NCBI GenBank assembly: GCA_001801825.1
Contig: MGYR01000134.1
Span: forward strand, 1-17,849
Length of the DNA: 17,849 nucleotides
Source: Gammaproteobacteria bacterium RIFCSPLOWO2_02_FULL_56_15
Lineage (GTDB): Bacteria > Pseudomonadota > Gammaproteobacteria > Eutrophobiales > Eutrophobiaceae
Reading direction: 5' to 3'
A program made the translations under genes and the position numbers. This document shows positions 14,092 to 17,849 of this stretch, piece after piece (within the stretch, counting starts at the first letter, position 1; each line of letters begins with the position of its first letter). Below the pieces are notes generated by a model. It worked only from the letters and a program-made list of their open reading frames with translations. It did not search any database and was not told the origin of the DNA.

Positions 14092-14302
14092 GCCAACAAC
14101 CACACCAGGAATAATCATTCCTGCAGGAAAGAAATCGCCCAATGCTGAACGACACTATGAAATCGTTGCCGGGGACCTGCCTCTGCATTGCCCCATGGAG
14201 GGGATGAGCCTGTGGAACTCCCATCCCAAGGTATTTCTGCCCATCGAGCAGACGGGCCATGCTAAATGTCCCTATTGCGGGGCGGAGTTCACCCTGACCT
14301 AG
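14084..14302 (+). CDS. Small CHCC zinc-finger protein (zf-CHCC, NDUFS6-like)
   Basis: A 72-residue protein whose C-terminal half is a zf-CHCC domain: Cys36, His47, Cys62 and Cys65 in LHCP...SHPKVFLPI...CPYCGAEF, the ligand set of the mitochondrial complex I subunit NDUFS6 and of many short proteobacterial proteins. The ATG lies 8 bp inside the end of ilvE, so translation is probably coupled to ilvE. The same ilvE-zinc finger order followed by LPS genes occurs in pseudomonads and relatives. The role of the bacterial protein is not established; a zinc-storage or assembly factor is possible (inference). Confidence 0.9.
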   Translation: MNEPTTTPGIIIPAGKKSPNAERHYEIVAGDLPLHCPMEGMSLWNSHPKVFLPIEQTGHAKCPYCGAEFTLT

Positions 14303-14317
14303 ACCCCGTACCCGGCT

Positions 14318-15274
14318 TTGCGTGCCGCTCTAAATAAAGGCGCTGAAATTATCATCTGGCGCTTCACCGATGGTAAGGCCGGGCATGATGCCCAGAGTCA
14401 GGGGCTGATCAATGCATTGTCCAACTACCTGGATTGCAGAATTTACGAGATTCCGCCTTGTTCCTTGCGGCATTGTTTATCAAACCTCATCCATTGTCGT
14501 TTTCCAGCCGGCGATTTAATGCCTGACCCGGTATTTCTGATCGGCGCAGGTCATTCGACCCATGCCGGGATGCTCTGTGCACGCCATGCGCGGGGCGGTA
14601 AAAACATCGTACTCATGAGACCCAGTCTGCCCATCCGCTGGTTCGACCTGTGTCTGATCCCGGACCACGATCCGCCCTCCAAACACAAGAATGTGCTACG
14701 CACACGCGGACCTCTCAACAGCCTGCAGGCCTCCCAGGCGGCAGATCCGGGACATGGTCTGATCCTCCTCGGCGGAACTTCACATCATTTTCTCTGGGAT
14801 GAGTCGGACCTCTTGCAACAGGTTGTTACACTGAGTGCGAGTGGCGGCAGATGGACTCTGGTCGATTCACGCAGAACCCCGGAGAGCACCAGCAAGGCAC
14901 TCAACAACCTGGTTTCGGAGAAAATAGCCTATATTCCATGGACAAGTACAGGTCCGGGGTGGCTTGCGGAAAAATTTCAGAAATGCGGAACTGTTTGGGT
15001 GACCCCGGACAGCATGTCAATGATCCATGAGGCATTGACCGCCGGCGCCGCGGTCGGACTTTTTCGTCTCGCGCCCAGGGGGGAAAACCGGCTCAGCCGG
15101 GCGATCCGCCGATTATGCTCGGAACATCTGGTCACTGCCTATGATGACTGGCTCCAGGGGCAGACCCTGGGGACCGCCGCCTCCAGACCTCTCAATGAAG
15201 CTGACCGCTGCGCACGGATGATCATCGATAAATTCAGGCTTGGCGCTGTTGCGGAACCCTTCCTGGATTGCTGA
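14318..15274 (+). CDS. Mitochondrial fission ELM1 family protein (DUF1022, GT-B-like)
   Basis: Bacterial member of the family named after plant ELM1; its biochemical role in bacteria is not established, though its usual neighbours are envelope polysaccharide genes, as here. Family segments are WRFTDGKAGHDAQSQGL near the N-terminus, RPSLPIRWFDLCLIPDHD, ILLGGTSHHFLWD and VTPDSMSMIHEALTAGAAVGL. The last resembles the donor-binding end of a GT-B glycosyltransferase. The frame is closed by TAG at 14300 and has no ATG before the conserved region. The listed start is TTG 14318, which has no ribosome site. An AAAGG at 14336-14340 is well placed for a rare ATT start at 14348, giving 308 residues. No signal peptide or membrane segment is seen. 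It is 21 bp from the next gene. Confidence 0.85.
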   Translation: MRAALNKGAEIIIWRFTDGKAGHDAQSQGLINALSNYLDCRIYEIPPCSLRHCLSNLIHCRFPAGDLMPDPVFLIGAGHSTHAGMLCARHARGGKNIVLMRPSLPIRWFDLCLIPDHDPPSKHKNVLRTRGPLNSLQASQAADPGHGLILLGGTSHHFLWDESDLLQQVVTLSASGGRWTLVDSRRTPESTSKALNNLVSEKIAYIPWTSTGPGWLAEKFQKCGTVWVTPDSMSMIHEALTAGAAVGLFRLAPRGENRLSRAIRRLCSEHLVTAYDDWLQGQTLGTAASRPLNEADRCARMIIDKFRLGAVAEPFLDC

Positions 15275-15295
15275 TCGAAGGCTGAACCTGTTGCC

Positions 15296-16414
15296 ATGTT
15301 GACTGTCGTTCAGTGTCTCCCTTCCCTTGACCACGGCGGCGTCGAACGAGGAACCCTGGAAGTAGCCGCCGCCCTGGTTCAGAGGGGCCATCGCTCGATG
15401 GTCGTCGCCGGAGGCGGCCGGCTGGTGCCTGAGCTGACAGCAGCCGGCAGCCAGCATATTCCCCTGGAGATCGGCCGGAAATCCCTTCTAAGTCTCGGCT
15501 ATGTTCCCCTCCTCCGCAAATTGCTGGAGGAAGAAAACGTCGATGTGCTCCATGCACGATCACGCCTGCCTGCATGGATCTCTTATCTCGCCTGGCGCGG
15601 TATGGATCCTGGACGACGCCCGGTCTTTATCACCACGGTGCATGGCGCTTACCGCGTGAATTTTTACAGCCGCATCATGACCCGAGGAGAGCATGTCATC
15701 GCCGTGTCCAAGTTTATCCGGCAATATATCCACGATCATTACCCGGACATGGATCCTGCGAGGATCACCCTCATCCCACGAGGTGTGGATTCTGAAAAAT
15801 ATCCCTACCGCTTCAGGCCGAGTCAGGAATGGAAGCCGCCGTGGGACCCACATAAACATTCCGGAAAATATTTGATCTGCTGCCCGGGCCGCATCACCCG
15901 GCGCAAAGGCCTGGAGGATTTTGTGGGGCTGGTCCACCGTTTAACCCAGTGCGGCTATCCGGTTCATGGACTGGTGGCAGGAGACGCGGACAGAAAGAAC
16001 CGGAGATTTTACCACTCCCTGCTGGCAAGGATCCGTGTTGAGGGCATCGAGGAGTGCTTCAGTTTTCTCGGCGCAAGAGATGATTTGCGTGAAATCATGA
16101 GCGTATCCAGCCTGGTAGCCGTTCTATCGAAACAACCGGAATCCTTCGGGCGCACCGCGCTCGAATCCCTCAGCCTCGGTGTCCCGGTGCTGGCCTATGA
16201 CCGGGGAGGGTCCAGTGAAATACTGAGAGAGATGTTCCCGGAAGGGTTGGTGGAACCGGATAATCTGGAACAGGCGCTGGAGAAGGTAAAGCAGTTCATG
16301 GATGCCCCTCCCCTGGTCAGGGAAAGCAGGGTCTTCACGCTGGAGAAAATGCTGGATCAGACCCTTAACCTGTATGAATCCGCGGTGATTCGTGTAAGGA
16401 AGGCGAAGACCTGA
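15296..16414 (+). CDS. Glycosyltransferase, family 4 type (GT-B)
   Basis: A 372-residue cytoplasmic or membrane-associated sugar transferase. The N-terminal acceptor domain opens with MLTVVQCLPSLDHGGVERG (the GGxE-type loop) and includes DVLHARSRLPAW. The C-terminal domain has the donor-binding PGRITRRKGLEDF and an EX7E motif, ESFGRTALE (Glu282 and Glu290), followed by GVPVLAYDRGGSSEIL. Retaining chemistry is expected from the family. The donor and acceptor sugars cannot be assigned. It lies in a tight cluster with the ELM1 gene and a second glycosyltransferase, pointing to lipopolysaccharide or another surface glycan (inference). Confidence 0.92.
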   Translation: MLTVVQCLPSLDHGGVERGTLEVAAALVQRGHRSMVVAGGGRLVPELTAAGSQHIPLEIGRKSLLSLGYVPLLRKLLEEENVDVLHARSRLPAWISYLAWRGMDPGRRPVFITTVHGAYRVNFYSRIMTRGEHVIAVSKFIRQYIHDHYPDMDPARITLIPRGVDSEKYPYRFRPSQEWKPPWDPHKHSGKYLICCPGRITRRKGLEDFVGLVHRLTQCGYPVHGLVAGDADRKNRRFYHSLLARIRVEGIEECFSFLGARDDLREIMSVSSLVAVLSKQPESFGRTALESLSLGVPVLAYDRGGSSEILREMFPEGLVEPDNLEQALEKVKQFMDAPPLVRESRVFTLEKMLDQTLNLYESAVIRVRKAKT

Positions 16415-16434
16415 ATGATACCCCGGGTTAAACG

Positions 16435-17523
16435 ATGATCCTGGTCAGCACCCAGTGCTTTCCACCGGCCACCGGTGGGATTGAAACCCTGATGTACGAA
16501 TTATCCTCTGCGTTATGTGCCGAAGGACTGGAAGTTCTGGTATACGCCGATGGGAAAAACGGCGGAACGGAATCCTTACCCTTTGCCCTTAAACGCTATA
16601 GCGGGATCAAACCCTGGCGCCGCCTGCGAAAAGCCAGGGATATCAACCAACTCATAAAATTACAGCGGATCCGGGGACTAATCACCGACTCCTGGAAGAG
16701 CCTGGAATACCTTGAAACTTCGCGGGTTCCCGTGGTTCTTTGCCTGGCACATGGATCGGAATTACCGCTTGACTGCCCGGAACGCAAGGCACGCCGTATT
16801 ATACTGAGTCTGGACAAGGCTACTGTGATCGTGGCCAATTCCTCTTTTACAGCCGGTAAACTGCGGGCATTGAAGGCGCAGATGGAGCGGGTGCAGATCA
16901 TTCATCCCGGAACGACCCTGGCCCCGATTTCGGACCCTGGCATAGACTCTCTCGTACAGAGCGAACTGGAAGGATATAGCCCGGTACTGGTCACCGTTGC
17001 CCGCCTCGATCTACGGAAAGGACATCAACGCATTCTAGGTATCCTGCCGGAGCTGGTGCAAACATACCCAAAACTCCTCTACCTGATCATTGGCGACGGA
17101 CCTGCCCATGAACCCCTTGTAAAGATGACCCGGGAATTTGGTCTGGAGCGCCACGTCAGGTTCACCGGGGCGCTTTATGGTCAGATGAAACATGCCTATC
17201 TGGCACAGAGCGATCTATTTGTCATGCCCTGTGACAGCTACGGAGAACAGGTGGAGGGCTTTGGCATGGTCTATATCGAAGCAGCAGCGCATGGTTTGCC
17301 CTGCATAGCCGGTAATTCCGGGGGTTCGGTGGAAGCCGTACTGCATGAAGAAACAGGGCTGGTCTGCTGCGCGGAGTCAAGCACCGATCTGCTGGCTGCG
17401 GTCCGGCGGCTCCTGCTTGATACAACCCTCTATCAACGGCTATCGAACAACGCCAGGATCTGGGCCACAAACTTCGATTGGTCCCAGGTTATCCGGCGTT
17501 ATGTGAAGCTGTTGGATCTTTAG
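16435..17523 (+). CDS. Glycosyltransferase, family 4 type (PimB-like)
   Basis: A 362-residue GT-B enzyme. The N-terminus reads MILVSTQCFPPATGGIETLM, the standard family-4 acceptor loop. VARLDLRKGHQRIL and IGDGPAHEPL form the donor domain, and EGFGMVYIE (Glu274 and Glu282) is the EX7E motif, followed by GLPCIAGNSGGSVEAV. The EQVEGFGMVYIEAAA form is common in phosphatidylinositol mannosyltransferase-like enzymes, but the substrate is unknown. It follows the previous glycosyltransferase after 20 bp and is probably co-transcribed. Its stop codon overlaps the end of the convergent family-9 gene. Confidence 0.92.
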   Translation: MILVSTQCFPPATGGIETLMYELSSALCAEGLEVLVYADGKNGGTESLPFALKRYSGIKPWRRLRKARDINQLIKLQRIRGLITDSWKSLEYLETSRVPVVLCLAHGSELPLDCPERKARRIILSLDKATVIVANSSFTAGKLRALKAQMERVQIIHPGTTLAPISDPGIDSLVQSELEGYSPVLVTVARLDLRKGHQRILGILPELVQTYPKLLYLIIGDGPAHEPLVKMTREFGLERHVRFTGALYGQMKHAYLAQSDLFVMPCDSYGEQVEGFGMVYIEAAAHGLPCIAGNSGGSVEAVLHEETGLVCCAESSTDLLAAVRRLLLDTTLYQRLSNNARIWATNFDWSQVIRRYVKLLDL

Positions 17524-17849
17524 ATCCCACTTATCATCCGCCTGGCAAGAGCCTCTACCTCTGCCACCGGAATGTTCCTTGCATCATGATTCATGCCTTG
17601 CACGGCTACCGTATTCCTGCCCCATGGCAAGACCCGTTCCGGCCGATCCAGACTGAATAATGAAAGGCAGGGCGTGCCGGCCGCAGCAGCTACATGCGAC
17701 AACCCTGAATCACTACCAACAAAGAGTTTAGCCCGGCTGATAATAGCCGCCACCTGCAGCAGTGAGGTATCGGTGACATCCAGGGTCGGGACTGAGAGTC
17801 CGGCGGCAACTTCATTCGTAATCCTGCGCTCCCCCGGACCACCGGTCAG
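17520..17849 (-). CDS. Glycosyltransferase family 9 / heptosyltransferase (N-terminal part outside the window)
   Basis: Only the C-terminal 109 residues are present; the gene continues past 17849. The frame is open to the window edge, and visible residues include LTGGPGERRI (1-10), the nucleotide-sugar binding segment of ADP-heptose transferases, then FVGSDSGLSHVAAAAGTP and LFSLDRPERVLPWG. These are typical of WaaC/WaaF/WaaQ-type enzymes that add heptose to the LPS core. A GTG at 17753 is an internal valine, not the start. The 3' end overlaps the convergent glycosyltransferase by 4 bp. Which heptosyltransferase it is cannot be decided from the fragment. Confidence 0.9.
   Translation of the reverse strand: MTGGPGERRITNEVAAGLSVPTLDVTDTSLLQVAAIISRAKLFVGSDSGLSHVAAAAGTPCLSLFSLDRPERVLPWGRNTVAVQGMNHDARNIPVAEVEALARRMISGI

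Noticed and set aside
13036..14142. A 368-codon open frame on the minus strand opposite ilvE
   Set aside because: The plus strand encodes a full IlvE with catalytic motifs. The antisense frame has no recognisable domain and arises from codon structure in GC-rich DNA.
1..17849. Search for CRISPR arrays, insertion sequences, integrases, toxin-antitoxin or defence genes, tRNA and rRNA
   Set aside because: I found no direct-repeat arrays, transposase or integrase motifs, or tRNA-like sequences. All sizeable frames are explained by housekeeping genes.

Overview
The window is chromosomal core DNA of a gammaproteobacterium. It shows no insertion sequence, phage, CRISPR or tRNA/rRNA gene. The gene order supports the placement: lptB-rpoN-hpf-hprK-rapZ-HPr, a DUF2782 gene beside polA, hisI-hisE-tatABC, and ilvE followed by a CHCC zinc finger and lipopolysaccharide-type glycosyltransferases. 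A full-length HPr kinase (HprK) argues against enterics and for an environmental lineage of the Chromatiales/Thiotrichales kind. Genus and species cannot be read from this sequence.

Layout. Positions 1-5164 (+): 3' part of lptB (LPS-export ATPase), rpoN (sigma-54), hpf (ribosome hibernation), hprK, rapZ and an HPr-like phosphocarrier. The ptsN gene usually found between hpf and hprK is missing; a 41-codon frame there (2872-2997) may be its 5' remnant. Positions 5198-6334 (-): a periplasmic DUF2782 protein and a LOG-family phosphoribohydrolase, divergent from polA (6372-9080, +). Positions 9128-12428 (+): a good sigma-70-like promoter, then hisA, hisI, hisE, tatA, tatB and tatC. hisF, normally between hisA and hisI, is absent. 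Positions 12442-12858 (-): a single-domain rhodanese whose upstream region carries two perfect inverted repeats. Positions 13159-17523 (+): ilvE, a CHCC zinc-finger protein overlapping its end, an ELM1-family protein and two family-4-type glycosyltransferases. They converge on a truncated family-9 (heptosyltransferase-like) gene on the minus strand that runs off the window.

How the genes work together. lptB and the 3' glycosyltransferase block serve the outer-membrane polysaccharide. rpoN, hpf, hprK, rapZ and HPr form the nitrogen/carbon-stress regulatory block, built around an HPr with both His15 and Ser46. hisA, hisI and hisE cover three histidine steps. tatABC is the twin-arginine translocase. 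ilvE makes branched-chain amino acids.

I found no convincing novel multigene system. The points worth a second look are the two expected genes missing from conserved operons (ptsN, hisF), the structured leader candidate upstream of the rhodanese gene, the RapZ lacking the enteric RNA-binding tail, and the ELM1 gene without a normal start codon. No gene-free stretch exceeds about 300 bases; the largest is 12859-13158.
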